Assembly (NCBI GenBank): GCA_028277445.1
Contig: JANQGG010000029.1
Location: forward strand, 1 to 52,761
Length of the DNA: 52,761 nucleotides
Direction: 5' to 3'
Source: Chloroherpetonaceae bacterium
Lineage (GTDB): Bacteria; Bacteroidota; Chlorobiia; Chlorobiales; Chloroherpetonaceae
This document shows, piece after piece, positions 8,402-17,704 of the stretch; within the stretch, counting starts at the first letter, position 1, and each line of letters begins with the position of its first letter. A program made the position numbers and the translations under genes. The notes below the pieces were generated by a model, which was given only the letters and a program-made list of their open reading frames with translations, did no database searches and was not told the origin of the DNA.

Positions 8402-9541
8402 TTGAATATCAAAATTATTGAGCATAAACAAAAAGACGGGTATATCTCTTTTAGGATTCGAATTGCTGTTGGGAAACAAAGAACCCAGCGTTTAGCAAAT
8501 TACGGGCAGGGGTTAAAATGTTTGGCAACTGATAATAAGAAACTGGAAACCTGCAGAAAACTTGTTGAGCTTGAAGTAGCTGAAATTGAACGGCAGGCAT
8601 ATACTAAGCAAGGTTCATTAACAAAACATCAGTTGCTTCAAACCAATGAACCAATGATCAAATATATCCAGAGGTTTATGCTTCATAAACCAATTACAGC
8701 AAGACGTAATTATGAGCATATGCTTGAAATGGTCAAAAAGTTTGATCAAACTTCATCAATAAGGGAAATGAATTTGGAGTGGTTGCAGCAGTTTATTGGA
8801 TTTATGAAAACAAAGGAGTTAAAACACATTACCATTAACAGCTATGTCAAACGTGTTATTTCGGTGATCCATTACGCAGTTGCAGAGCGAATCATTGACT
8901 TTTTTCCATTTAATGCTGTCCCAAAACTCAAAGTAGAAACAAAGGATATTCTTGGCCAGGTACTAACCAAAGAAGATTTATCTAAAATCCGTTCTATTAA
9001 ATCATCAGGATCATTCAATGCTAAAAAACCTGAAGAGAACGGTTTAAGTCAAAATGCAACACGAACCAGAGATGCTTTCTTATTTGCTTGTTATGTTCAA
9101 GGTCTTCGTGTAAGTGATGTGATTAATCTTAAACCTTGCGATATTCGACAAGGTATTACTGACTCGGTTTTAGTTAAAGTCCATCAAAAAACCAGCAAAT
9201 TAATCAAACAGGAAATCCCAAAACCTGCATATCAAATTCTGGAGCCATACCTCAAAGAAGGAAGAAAATCAAATGTTTTTGGATTAAGCGACCGGAAAAA
9301 CCTTGCAAAGCATATGAAAATTATTGCAAGACTTGCTAGTCTGGATAAAGACCTGACTTTCCATATGGCCCGAAAAACCTTTATCAACCTTTGTTTTGAA
9401 GCAGGGATGGATATTACCGAAGTGAGTAAACTATGTGGCGATACCATGCCTATTTTGGAGAAACACTATATTGCTTGGACCGATGCCCGGAACCGTGCAG
9501 CTGCTCAAAAGTGGGATAAGTTTTTAAGTTCAACCAATTAG
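8402..9541 (+). CDS. Tyrosine recombinase / phage-type integrase
   Basis: A 379-residue site-specific recombinase: N-terminal arm-binding region, SAM-like core-binding domain around 80-175, and C-terminal catalytic domain. Catalytic residues visible are Arg236 (GLRVSD), Lys263, His321-x-x-Arg324 (HMAR) and the nucleophile Tyr356 (KHYIAW). The usual His/Trp nine residues before the tyrosine is Asp347 (CGDT), a variation seen in some relatives. The start is TTG at 8402, with an in-frame stop at 8381 and no ATG nearby. It sits directly 3' of tRNA-Gly and converges with the HTH-Panacea gene. It would integrate and excise the element whose genes follow to about 13105. Confidence 0.9.
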   Translation: MNIKIIEHKQKDGYISFRIRIAVGKQRTQRLANYGQGLKCLATDNKKLETCRKLVELEVAEIERQAYTKQGSLTKHQLLQTNEPMIKYIQRFMLHKPITARRNYEHMLEMVKKFDQTSSIREMNLEWLQQFIGFMKTKELKHITINSYVKRVISVIHYAVAERIIDFFPFNAVPKLKVETKDILGQVLTKEDLSKIRSIKSSGSFNAKKPEENGLSQNATRTRDAFLFACYVQGLRVSDVINLKPCDIRQGITDSVLVKVHQKTSKLIKQEIPKPAYQILEPYLKEGRKSNVFGLSDRKNLAKHMKIIARLASLDKDLTFHMARKTFINLCFEAGMDITEVSKLCGDTMPILEKHYIAWTDARNRAAAQKWDKFLSSTN

Positions 9542-9638
9542 CAAATTATATCTTCAAGATACAAGATATCGCAAAATTCGTTCCTACAGAAAATTCAAAT
9601 AGATAAATTCCTCATTCGTTTAAATTCTTCGTTAATCT

Positions 9639-10322
9639 TCAAAACCTCACCACCTTATTTTCAGGCACTTGCTTCCAAACCTCATCTTGAACCATCCCAA
9701 TTAATTTCTTGGGTGCTTGCGCCAGGACAAAGCTGAGCGTTTGCTCCACCACAGAAATTTCTTCGGCTGTAAACTCTCCAAGAGGAGGGCATACGGGTAC
9801 ACTCAACGCCGCATTACCTTGTACCAGATACCCAAAGTTTTCCAGCCAAACTAAAGCCTGACCAAGGTGTTGGGCATCAATACCATCCTTTGTTTTCAGA
9901 TACGTTTCCCCGGCGAGTGTTTTTCCGAACTTCACCTTCATATTTCGGTCGGCAAAGTAGATCACCATGCCGAGCTTTTCTTTATTGAGTTTCGCACCGT
10001 ATCGAAACAGCACATACCACACCAGTTTTATAAACTTGTCATGATATAGCATTTCCGCATGAGGCTGGTATGACTTGGCATGGCAGCTATCTGCTTTAGT
10101 CTCCGGCATCCGTCCGGTTTTAATATAATCCACATCCGCGCCTAAAGCAGCCAGTTTCTGGCTCATCTTGGGCCCAATGGCTTGACGGCCCGAGAGATAG
10201 GGGGTAAGTCCCTGAAGGGAGATACTTAATTTCTTCGCTAAACTCGATGTGGATCCAAAATATTCTATCGCAAACTCCCTCAGCCGCCTGGCCTGAGGTG
10301 TGATTTTAGGTTTTTCGGGCAT
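9639..10322 (-). CDS. HTH-Panacea domain regulator/antitoxin-like protein
   Basis: A 227-residue protein. Residues 10-70 look like an XRE/lambda-repressor-type helix-turn-helix (STSSLAKKLSISLQGLTPYL). Residues 95-225 match the Panacea (DUF4065, SocA-like) fold, with FIKLVWYVLFRYGAKLNKEK, then IYFADRNMKVKFGKTLAG with the characteristic YFAD core. Panacea domains are known as antitoxin modules that neutralise varied toxins, often with an attached DNA-binding domain. Here no same-strand toxin gene is adjacent, and the gene is divergent from the element's early genes. It may therefore serve mainly as the element's repressor, or its toxin may be encoded elsewhere. The repressor role is inference. 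Confidence 0.7.
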   Translation of the reverse strand: MPEKPKITPQARRLREFAIEYFGSTSSLAKKLSISLQGLTPYLSGRQAIGPKMSQKLAALGADVDYIKTGRMPETKADSCHAKSYQPHAEMLYHDKFIKLVWYVLFRYGAKLNKEKLGMVIYFADRNMKVKFGKTLAGETYLKTKDGIDAQHLGQALVWLENFGYLVQGNAALSVPVCPPLGEFTAEEISVVEQTLSFVLAQAPKKLIGMVQDEVWKQVPENKVVRF

Positions 10323-10567
10323 GTATAATAGGTCAGTAAAAATATTTGTATATCATTTGCAATATGATATAAAATATCTTATTATAAAGATAAAATAATT
10401 TATGTTATAGTAACCAAATTTATCGAAGTTGACAAATAAATTGGCACAAAATTCACTCAAGTGCCAAAATTAATCCTTTAAAGTTCTTGATTTAAAACTA
10501 GCGGCCAGAGAGGTTTTCTTAGACTGAGAAACTAAAACCTGATCGTCCCCATCAACTAGCGGTCAAA
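10323..10567. promoter_or_regulatory. Divergent control region of the integrated element
   Basis: A 245-base AT-rich spacer between the HTH-Panacea gene and the forward genes. It contains a 7-bp inverted repeat (TTGGCAC 10441-10447, GTGCCAA 10461-10467), a candidate operator. A stem AGGTTTT 10511-10517 / AAAACCT 10534-10540 encloses a near-palindromic TTCTTAGACTGAGAA. A direct repeat AACTAGCGGYC occurs at 10496-10506 and 10554-10564, the second ending three bases before the next start codon. This is what a repressor-controlled lysogeny-style switch could look like, but no binding is shown. Confidence 0.5.
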
Positions 10568-10897
10568 ATGTCCAAAGGTTTTTTTAACATTAAACCCCTG
10601 AAATCCATGATCAAAAGAGATAAACAGCGGGCTTTAGAAGCTGTTCTGGAACGCAATCTTAAAAAATGGACCTGCACATGGACGCCATGGTCACAAGCCG
10701 CAAAACTTCTGGGCTATTCGGAGAGTACATTTAAACGCATGTTCCGTGAGTGCAAACTGCCTGTAACCTGCAGCTATTCCATTGATAAGGCAGGCAAACA
10801 ACATCCAAAAGCAGTACCTACTGAAGAACTCAATGCATATTTGGATAATCTGCAACAACGCCAGCCCATTCATCATAAATTATTAAACCAAATCTGA
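10568..10897 (+). CDS. Small helix-turn-helix protein of the element
   Basis: A 109-residue basic protein. The middle part (about residues 38-75, TPWSQAAKLLGYSESTFKRM) reads as a helix-turn-helix, and the end is helical. It resembles the excisionase/MerR-like HTH proteins found next to integrases in Bacteroidota elements, but I cannot assign it to a named family. It is the first forward gene after the divergent control region, six bases before the next gene, so it likely starts an operon reaching 13105. Confidence 0.6.
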   Translation: MSKGFFNIKPLKSMIKRDKQRALEAVLERNLKKWTCTWTPWSQAAKLLGYSESTFKRMFRECKLPVTCSYSIDKAGKQHPKAVPTEELNAYLDNLQQRQPIHHKLLNQI

Positions 10898-10903
10898 AGA
10901 CTC

Positions 10904-11584
10904 ATGCAAAAGAAGTTGATCAATCCAGCCTCGCTGGTCTTCAGTTGGTTTTCTGAAGTAGGCAAGTGGGGCTTTGTGGATACATTGGCCAATCGGACAG
11001 TTCTTTGTCATCATCCAATGCACATTATGGTTTTGGAAGTGCTGCATACCCTCAGAGGCTATAGCCATCAGCACCAATCTGGACTTTATGCCAACGAAGT
11101 TCGTTCTCTCAAACATCAGGTGCTATGTGTGAAAGCTTCCAATGGATCTGAAATCGCCTGCGGTCTGTATCACGATATAAAACCTCTCATAACAAAATCC
11201 GGTGCAGAGTATTATAAATCGGTTTATGCTATTCTCTTCAATCGAATGTTGGAACCAGGCTATGCCCAGATCATAAACATCAGGATGAATGATTTAGCCC
11301 TGAAATCCTGGCAAAAAGCAGCCATAATTCCGGGCAGGAATATCATTGTCCTCAAACCGGCCAAAGATCATGCGGCAATTGAAACAAGAGATGATTTTTA
11401 CTATAAGCCTCAAATCATCAAAAAGGGAAGTCGGGATGATCTCTACGTAGCCACTAGACCTCAACAGGAAAAACTCAAGGCCTACTTTACAGAGTATTTT
11501 AAACCGGCGAAACCTGAGCCTATGCATGCATTAGAAGCCGGGTTGGAGAGTCAAACTTTTCTAGAGAAAGATAAAACATCTTAA
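10904..11584 (+). CDS. Hypothetical protein of the integrated element
   Basis: A 226-residue protein I do not recognise. It has no signal peptide, membrane segment or cysteine motif. The N-terminal ~100 residues include a His-rich stretch (VLCHHPMHIMVLEVLHTL, then GYSHQHQSG). The centre (residues 105-165) looks alpha/beta, and the C-terminus is charged. It lies between an HTH gene and a DUF4373 replication gene, which suggests a role in element replication or DNA handling, but no fold can be named. The ATG at 10904 follows the previous stop by six bases. Confidence 0.55.
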   Translation: MQKKLINPASLVFSWFSEVGKWGFVDTLANRTVLCHHPMHIMVLEVLHTLRGYSHQHQSGLYANEVRSLKHQVLCVKASNGSEIACGLYHDIKPLITKSGAEYYKSVYAILFNRMLEPGYAQIINIRMNDLALKSWQKAAIIPGRNIIVLKPAKDHAAIETRDDFYYKPQIIKKGSRDDLYVATRPQQEKLKAYFTEYFKPAKPEPMHALEAGLESQTFLEKDKTS

Positions 11585-11631
11585 TAGGGATCATCCATTG
11601 ATTTCTTTCACCCTAAACCCTGAATGATGCC

Positions 11632-12582
11632 ATGGCCAGACCTACCAAAATCGGGTTGGATTATTTCAGTATCGATTGTATTCCAGATACAAAGCTAGAG
11701 CTGTTCATTCTTGAAAACGGGATGAAAGGTTATGGGATACTGATCACCATTTGGCAAATGATCTATTACAACGACGGCTATTACATCACCTACAATGATG
11801 ATTTAAGCCTCATGGTGAAAAAACGTACCTTAGAGGATACAGAAACCATCAATAATGTCATCAATAATGCAGTTAAACGTGGTCTTTTTGATGGTGATAT
11901 GTTGGAAAACTATGGGGTCCTCACCTCAGCAGGCATTCAAAAACGCTATTTCCCGGCCGCTCACCGCAAAAGAAAAATCCAGGTTATCTCTGAATACCTC
12001 TTAATTGATGTATCAGAATTCAAAAACATCATTTCTGCATGCATAAACCCGGTTAATGCTGGCAATAATCCAGTAAATGCTAACACAAATGCCACAAATG
12101 TAAACGTAGACGTAAACGTAAAAGAAAAAGAAGAACTTATTTTTCCAGCAGAAATACCCATTAATGAACACCTAAACACCCTGTTTAATAAGGAAGGAAA
12201 AAAGATGTTCTCAGAGGAATCTGGAGCATTTGCTGAATGGTTTTTAACATTAATGCCTGAAAGTCTTCATCCAACTAAAACAGATTTGCTGAACTGGGCA
12301 AAAGCCTATGATGAAATTCTTCAGCATTCGGGGCGAACCGATGAAGAAATCCGCAAGGTTTGCCGATGGGCCCGTGACCACCCGATATGGCGAGAGCATT
12401 TTCTAAACCCTAGAAAGCTCCTAACCAAAGACAACCAGGGTATCAGCTATTTCGACAAATTTCTCATTGGAATGAACAATCAGAATCAAAATAGCCATGA
12501 CAATAAACAGGGAAGTATCAGTGACAAACGAAAAGACATCTGTGCCCGATCTGTCGATCGGTTGCTTAGCGGCTTCATCTGA
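11632..12582 (+). CDS. DUF4373 (Lin1244/Lin1753-like) replication protein
   Basis: A 316-residue protein. Residues 1-95 match the DUF4373 / Lin1244-Lin1753 N-terminal domain (MARPTKIGLDYFSIDCIPD, then GMKGYGILITIWQMIYYNDG), a winged-helix domain found in DnaD-like replication initiators of phages and integrative elements. A low-complexity Asn/Val linker follows (residues ~140-165, PVNAG/PVNAN repeats), then a helical C-terminus that could recruit a helicase loader. It supports the view that 8402-13105 is a mobile-element core. Its last 86 bases overlap the start of the next frame. Confidence 0.75.
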   Translation: MARPTKIGLDYFSIDCIPDTKLELFILENGMKGYGILITIWQMIYYNDGYYITYNDDLSLMVKKRTLEDTETINNVINNAVKRGLFDGDMLENYGVLTSAGIQKRYFPAAHRKRKIQVISEYLLIDVSEFKNIISACINPVNAGNNPVNANTNATNVNVDVNVKEKEELIFPAEIPINEHLNTLFNKEGKKMFSEESGAFAEWFLTLMPESLHPTKTDLLNWAKAYDEILQHSGRTDEEIRKVCRWARDHPIWREHFLNPRKLLTKDNQGISYFDKFLIGMNNQNQNSHDNKQGSISDKRKDICARSVDRLLSGFI

Positions 12583-13105
12583 TCTGACTGAGCGCCAAAA
12601 ACTGATAACCTTGTGCGATCAAACAACCATCCGGCAATGGATTGAAGGGTTGCAGGTGCGCTTAGGGGTCTGGTATGAAGAAACGTTTAGCCACACCGCC
12701 CATGCCGCTGTAATGGCTGAAAACCTCATGACACGGTTTGCAAAGATGCTGGTCGTGCAAAGAATGAGCGAATATGAGCGTGAATGGATGGACTATTGGC
12801 TCATGCATCGAACAAAGGAGGATCTACGCTTCGAACGCAATATCTACAAACCCTTACCAAACGAACTGATCTGGAACGAACTTCTGAACCGGATTCGACA
12901 AAATTCTCAGCGGTTGAAAAATAATGAGCATACATTATTCAGCCAATCACAATCTAAAATTTTAACCAAACAAGATGTTCAAAATGCTTTAGATTCCGCA
13001 TTTTTTCATGATCTCGAACCAGAAATTCAGCAAAACCTTATTGATCATTGGAAACAAGAATTGGGTGTTCGTATTTTTGAAAACTTGTATGCTGAGAGAA
13101 TGTAG
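12497..13105 (+). CDS. Hypothetical protein overlapping the replication gene
   Basis: A 202-residue protein of unknown family, rich in Trp, Arg and Glu, predicted mostly helical, with no signal or membrane segment. It starts inside the replication gene in another frame (86-base overlap if the ATG at 12497 is used; a GTG at 12521 would shorten this). The overlap and shared direction suggest translational coupling with the DUF4373 protein. It is the last gene before the reverse-strand cobalamin cluster. Confidence 0.5.
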   Translation: MTINREVSVTNEKTSVPDLSIGCLAASSDLTERQKLITLCDQTTIRQWIEGLQVRLGVWYEETFSHTAHAAVMAENLMTRFAKMLVVQRMSEYEREWMDYWLMHRTKEDLRFERNIYKPLPNELIWNELLNRIRQNSQRLKNNEHTLFSQSQSKILTKQDVQNALDSAFFHDLEPEIQQNLIDHWKQELGVRIFENLYAERM

Positions 13106-13149
13106 ATTGTTTTAAAAGTATCACACAATTTCTAATAATTCTTGGGTCA

Positions 13150-13725
13150 TTACCCTTGCTTTTTTCGTTTATACAAAAACAATTGCCATTGTTCCTCTTG
13201 AAGTCCGGCCGAAGAGAGTTCCGCGCGGGCGAGCGCGAAAAACAAATCCGAGAGGCGATTGATGTAAGGCGGGATGGACTCTGGTACTTTGTCAATAGCC
13301 ATTAAGGAGACCAACCGTCGCTCAGCCCGTCGCATTTGCGTGCGAACCACATGACATAGCGAAGAAACCTCATTTCCGCCTGGCAGCAAAAAATAATCCG
13401 ATGGGGTAGCGGTGGCTTGCTCCAGTTCATCAATCCAATCTTCACAGAACCTTGCACCATCTATCGGCAGTGGATTGGGATTTTCTTTGGATGAGTTTGA
13501 TGGCCTAGCCAGGTGCGACATCACATTCATCATATCTTTTTGGATGCGCTGTAAATTAGATTGCCAGGGATGCTTATTCTCCAATTTTGCTCGCAAGAGA
13601 CCTATGGTGGCATTGACTTCATCAAAGGTGCCGTAGCACTCCACGCGGGTATCATCCTTTGGTACGCGTGAGCCGCCAAATAATCCCGTTGTTCCCGTAT
13701 CGCCTTTTTTGGTATAGATTTTCAT
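13150..13725 (-). CDS. pduO: Corrinoid adenosyltransferase, PduO type
   Basis: A 191-residue PduO-type ATP:cob(I)alamin adenosyltransferase. The N-terminal ATP-binding signature KKGDTGTTGLFGG is at residues 6-18, YGTFDEVNA at 31-39, and the C-terminal corrin-binding RTQMRRAERR near 128-137. It attaches the adenosyl ligand to cob(I)alamin or cob(I)yrinate, giving the coenzyme form used by later steps. It works as a trimer in the cytoplasm. It is the most promoter-distal gene of the reverse-strand cluster, 207 bases after cbiD with a small palindrome between, so it may have its own promoter. Confidence 0.92.
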   Translation of the reverse strand: MKIYTKKGDTGTTGLFGGSRVPKDDTRVECYGTFDEVNATIGLLRAKLENKHPWQSNLQRIQKDMMNVMSHLARPSNSSKENPNPLPIDGARFCEDWIDELEQATATPSDYFLLPGGNEVSSLCHVVRTQMRRAERRLVSLMAIDKVPESIPPYINRLSDLFFALARAELSSAGLQEEQWQLFLYKRKKQG

Positions 13726-13853
13726 ATTGGGTTAGATCAAATATGTTGTTTAAGCTTTTTTTTGATTTAGGATTTTTATCCCCTTGATTGATTCGAAATA
13801 TCATTCGTATGTAAATCGGAATTTTGGTCAATAGTTAAACGTAAAACTTCAGG

Positions 13854-13875
13854 ATGCCGGATCGGTGTCCGGCAT
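13854..13875. repeat. Short palindrome in the pduO-cbiD gap
   Basis: ATGCCGGA (13854-13861) pairs with TCCGGCAT (13868-13875) around a 6-base loop. There is no T-run, so it is not a standard terminator. It resembles the palindromic units found near 26505 and 30554 and may belong to the same dispersed-repeat class. The 13726-13932 gap shows nothing else of note. Confidence 0.6.
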
Positions 13876-13932
13876 GATAACTGATACTCCTTTACATGCT
13901 ACGTGATTTTTTACTCACAAAGCGCACAAAGA

Positions 13933-15036
13933 TTAGATGTTGGGATACCGAACCCACTCTCCAGAAAGATTCATCAAATAAAATGTGAGGCGCTTGTTAC
14001 CGGTTATGCGTCTGCAAACCTCATAACAGGTTTTTGCCAGTAGTTGATAAAACGGTTCATTTTGATTAAAGGGTATTAGATCGGCAATACCACGAACTAG
14101 TGTTAACTGTGTGATTTTATGGCATACCTCCCCGGAATAACCGGCTTCTTTGGCCATATCTGCAATAAAGGATTTATCAACAGCCACTTGCCGGCTGGAG
14201 GTTTCAAAATGCCCGGCAGCGAGTTTGGTAGCTTTGGCCAGCATCGCGCCCGCAACAATTTCCCGGCATTCCGTCGCTTTAGCTGCGCAAAGAAGCGCCT
14301 TACGAATCCAATTCCCGTAATGCACAAAACATAACTCCGGTAGATGTGCAAGCGCTTGTTTTAAAACTGCTTCACTTTTTGAGCCGGAGTTCAACACCAA
14401 GGTGCTGCAGCCGTTTTTGAACGCAATTTGAATGGATTGGTGAATGCTTTCCAGGTAGGCTTCTTCAGAGTAAGGTACCACAATGCCGCTCGTACCAAGG
14501 ATGGAAATCCCACCTTCAATGCCTAAACGTGGATTCAGGGTTTGCCGCGCAATCTCTTTCCCACCAGGCACCGAAATGGTGACTTCAACCCCGCATTCCA
14601 AGCTATGTGCTTTCAATAAATCCCCAACGTGCGATTGGATCATTTTTCGGGGCACCGGGTTTATGGCGGGTTCTCCCTTTTGAAGTTCATGTCCGTCTAT
14701 GGTGATTTTTCCAACTCCCTCGCCTTGTAAAAACAACACTTTTCCGGATGGGGTGTCATGATTTAACCGAACCGTGCTTAGAATGTCCATGCCGTTGGTA
14801 ATGTCGGGATCGTCACCGGCATCTTTCTTCACCGCGCAGGTTACCGAATCATGGGAGCGTTCAACCATTTTTACTTGAAAGCAAACCCCTTTACCGTTTG
14901 GTAATTGAATCTCAACATCATGAGGCGCCATGCCCGTTATGAGCGTTTCCAACGCTGCTTTGGTAGCGGCAGTGGCGCAGGCTCCGGTCGTAAACCCATA
15001 GCGCAGCAGTTTGTTTGGATTGGTTGAACGTGGCAT
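13933..15036 (-). CDS. cbiD: Cobalt-precorrin-5B C1-methyltransferase
   Basis: A 367-residue CbiD. It has the N-terminal RYGFTTGACATAATKAAL signature and the Gly-rich LGTSGIVVPYSEEAY region in the middle. CbiD methylates C1 of the ring in the early-cobalt (oxygen-independent) branch of corrin synthesis. Its presence, with CbiX and CbiG, marks that route. Its start overlaps the cobK stop by one base, implying translational coupling. It ends the tightly packed ring-synthesis run. Confidence 0.94.
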   Translation of the reverse strand: MPRSTNPNKLLRYGFTTGACATAATKAALETLITGMAPHDVEIQLPNGKGVCFQVKMVERSHDSVTCAVKKDAGDDPDITNGMDILSTVRLNHDTPSGKVLFLQGEGVGKITIDGHELQKGEPAINPVPRKMIQSHVGDLLKAHSLECGVEVTISVPGGKEIARQTLNPRLGIEGGISILGTSGIVVPYSEEAYLESIHQSIQIAFKNGCSTLVLNSGSKSEAVLKQALAHLPELCFVHYGNWIRKALLCAAKATECREIVAGAMLAKATKLAAGHFETSSRQVAVDKSFIADMAKEAGYSGEVCHKITQLTLVRGIADLIPFNQNEPFYQLLAKTCYEVCRRITGNKRLTFYLMNLSGEWVRYPNI

Positions 15037-15809
15037 TACGAGTAAAACTTATGAAATAAGTCTAAAAAATCGTGCTTATTCTGGACAATCTGAAATGAAG
15101 TCGGTACCGGTGGCCGTTCTATGATCACCAATGGAATTCTGCTTTGTTTGGCTGCCTGGATTTTCTGGGCCATAAATCCACTTGCCCCGCTTTCTTTGCT
15201 TAACAGGCAATCAATACCGTGTTTTCGGATGAGCTTCAGTTCATCCTCAACGCTGCCATTCGGGCGGAGCGGAAGGGTTTGTTCGGGTGGAAATCCCGAG
15301 GCTTTGGCAAGCTCTATGGAACGCGGTTGCGGTAAAATTCGAATAAGCATGGCGTGCTGCCTCCAATACGGTTTGAGTTTGGGGATACTTTGCACACCGG
15401 TAGTGGCCAGGACCAGCTTAGGGCGAAGCGTAGTTAAATAGGACATGGCCTCTTCAAACCCATGAACCTTATGAATAAATGGCTCCGATACTTGACAAAT
15501 GGATTGGGTATGGCTGAAATCCCGTTCAAAATGAAGCACCGGCAACATAAGCGCCTGACTGACCTCATTGATAGTTTCACGCAACGCACTGGCAAAGGGA
15601 TGCGCCGCATCTATAATCAAACGGATATGATGCTGCCGGCAAAATAAGTTGAGTTGCAGAGCATCTAAGGCACCGACTCGCTCGGTACAAAGGTCATACC
15701 CCAATGGCTTGCTTGGGGTTTTAGTGGAATAAAAAAAAGACGCGTTCAGCCCGTTCAGCATGCCAGCAATCCGCCGGCCTTCGGTAGTGCCGCCAAATAC
15801 CAAAATCAT
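15036..15809 (-). CDS. cobK: Precorrin-6A / cobalt-precorrin-6A reductase
   Basis: A 257-residue reductase with the N-terminal [14 protein letters not shown] motif of the CobK/CbiJ family, which reduces the C18-C19 double bond of (cobalt-)precorrin-6A with NADPH. In a pathway containing CbiD and CbiG the cobalt form is the likely substrate, so CbiJ would be the functional name. It overlaps the upstream cbiG-cobM by 4 bases and cbiD by 1 base. Confidence 0.93.
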   Translation of the reverse strand: MILVFGGTTEGRRIAGMLNGLNASFFYSTKTPSKPLGYDLCTERVGALDALQLNLFCRQHHIRLIIDAAHPFASALRETINEVSQALMLPVLHFERDFSHTQSICQVSEPFIHKVHGFEEAMSYLTTLRPKLVLATTGVQSIPKLKPYWRQHAMLIRILPQPRSIELAKASGFPPEQTLPLRPNGSVEDELKLIRKHGIDCLLSKESGASGFMAQKIQAAKQSRIPLVIIERPPVPTSFQIVQNKHDFLDLFHKFYS

Positions 15810-17692
15810 GTTGTGCGCTCCGATTGGCTGGCCTCGCGAAAGCCATGTGAAAATGTGGGATCGTAAAGTTTGGATCGTTCACCCCGAGAAAGAATAGCTT
15901 CACCCACCACAATAAGCACCGTGCGTGTTTTGCCGCTTTCTTTAAGCAATTCGGCAAGATCGCTGAGCTTGCCTTGCCAAATCTTTTCATCTTTCCAGGT
16001 AAGTTTGTAGCAAACCGCAACGGGCGTATCCGGCGGATAATGTTCCAGGAGTTGAGTCTGAACCGTTTCCACCAATGAAGCGCTTAAGTAAATGCACATG
16101 GTGCTTTGCGATTGGGCCAGTTTCGAGAGCTCTTCTTTTTCGGGAACGGGTGTGCGGCCTGATCCGCGCGTTAAGATTATCGTCTGCATGCGTTCGGGGA
16201 TCGTAAATTCGGACTTTAGTTGTGCCGCAGCCGCCTGGAATGAGGAGACTCCCGGCACAATTTCGTAGCTCATTCGATGCTTATCAAAATAGCTCATTTG
16301 TTCCTGAATGGCACCATAAATGCAGGGATCGCCGGTGTGCAAGCGAACCACAAACTGGCCGTTATCGTAAAACCGCTTCATTAACTCGAATTGGTCTTCA
16401 AGACTTAAATCAGCCGAGCTTTTCACCAACGCGCCTTCGCGGGCGTAATGGGTGAGTTCTTGGGGTACCAGGCTTCCGGCGTAGAGCACCAAATCGGCTT
16501 CCTGGAGATAGGCTTTGCCTTTCAAAGTAATGAGTTCGGGATCGCCCGGTCCGGCGCCAACAATGGCAATATGGCCTTTTCGCGCAGTGTCTTTGAGCTG
16601 CGAGATCGCCAGGGTGTAATGCCTTGGGCTATCTTTCGGAAGCGTTTCAATAGTACATTTTTGCTTTTCAACCAACCAGCTTTCTTCACCGGCCAGACAT
16701 GCACACGCCGCTTCCGACACGCTATAAATGCCAATTTTTTTAAAGACCACATCAGATGGATTTGGTACCGATTGGATATGATTTAATTCATCATTTGAAA
16801 AGGTGTTGAACGGCACATTCAACGCTGTCGCCAGTTGTAAAAATGCCGGTTCAGAGGCTTTTAAATCGGCAGAGCCTAATGATTGAATAGCCGAAACCGC
16901 ATAGCCCAGGTTGTTGAAGTTTTGCTTAAACGATGTGATAAACTCATCTGGCGGGATGTTTTTTTCGCAGCCTAAACCCACACATAACACTTTCGGACGA
17001 TAAAAAAGCGTTGGCAGAGGCGGCGCATACAGTTTTGGTGTTACGGCAATAAAGAGATCATAACCGGAAAACTCAATGGAGTGATACGAGGTGTAGATAT
17101 CCACAAATTCCGGCTTGGTTTGAGCCAAGCGCCGGGTTTCTGGATCACGTGTTTCCAACAACAGCGCTGTTTTAGCGCAATCCACAAAGCCTGCCAGAAA
17201 AGCATTAAGGGTTTGAACCTCGCTTGTAAAGTGTGGCTCCAGCGTCCATCCACTTTCACGGCCAAGGATATCCAAGGCCCACAAACCCTGCACATCACTT
17301 GCTGTGGTGATGACGGGCGTAGCGCCTAAGAGCCGGGCAACCTCTTTGCATAGTTCATTTGCACCGCCCACATGACCGCTGAGCACTGATTGCACAAATT
17401 GCCCGTTTTCATCGCAGTTCAGCACGGCAGGATCGGTTTTTTTGCTTTCTAAAACCTCGGCAATGCTTCTTACGCAAATCCCCAAAGCGCCAATAAAAAT
17501 AAACGCCTGATAGGCTTGAAAATTGCTTTTGATAAAATCCTTGGTTGAAGAAATGAGCTCTGCGCCTTCAGCCACTCGGGCTGAAAAAAGCCGCACATCA
17601 CTTTCAGAATTTAATTTCAAAAGCGTATTTTGAAGCGTTTTGCCGAGTTCTATTCCTTTTTGGCTTGAAGCCAAGAGTGCAATGCGAGTCAT
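15806..17692 (-). CDS. CbiG-CobM fusion (5A hydrolase + C11-methyltransferase)
   Basis: A 628-residue two-enzyme fusion. Residues 1-365 are Cbi[11 protein letters not shown] at 106-115 and a C-terminal [10 protein letters not shown] at 238, the cobalt-precorrin-5A hydrolase that opens the delta-lactone. Residues 373-628 are a SAM-dependent tetrapyrrole methylase of the CobM/CbiF type ([17 protein letters not shown] near 376, [10 protein letters not shown] in the middle), which methylates C11. Fusing them joins two consecutive steps. It overlaps cobK by 4 bases and follows cobL by 12. Confidence 0.92.
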   Translation of the reverse strand: MTRIALLASSQKGIELGKTLQNTLLKLNSESDVRLFSARVAEGAELISSTKDFIKSNFQAYQAFIFIGALGICVRSIAEVLESKKTDPAVLNCDENGQFVQSVLSGHVGGANELCKEVARLLGATPVITTASDVQGLWALDILGRESGWTLEPHFTSEVQTLNAFLAGFVDCAKTALLLETRDPETRRLAQTKPEFVDIYTSYHSIEFSGYDLFIAVTPKLYAPPLPTLFYRPKVLCVGLGCEKNIPPDEFITSFKQNFNNLGYAVSAIQSLGSADLKASEPAFLQLATALNVPFNTFSNDELNHIQSVPNPSDVVFKKIGIYSVSEAACACLAGEESWLVEKQKCTIETLPKDSPRHYTLAISQLKDTARKGHIAIVGAGPGDPELITLKGKAYLQEADLVLYAGSLVPQELTHYAREGALVKSSADLSLEDQFELMKRFYDNGQFVVRLHTGDPCIYGAIQEQMSYFDKHRMSYEIVPGVSSFQAAAAQLKSEFTIPERMQTIILTRGSGRTPVPEKEELSKLAQSQSTMCIYLSASLVETVQTQLLEHYPPDTPVAVCYKLTWKDEKIWQGKLSDLAELLKESGKTRTVLIVVGEAILSRGERSKLYDPTFSHGFREASQSERTT

Positions 17693-17704
17693 GTTGGATT
17701 TAAC

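Noticed and set aside
9548-9569. ATATCTT/AAGATAT hairpin between the integrase and HTH-Panacea genes
   Set aside because: Short, AT-only and without a T-run, so not a convincing terminator.
13106-13149. Possible right attachment site next to the last element gene
   Set aside because: I compared it with the tRNA-Gly 3' end and found no shared core sequence.
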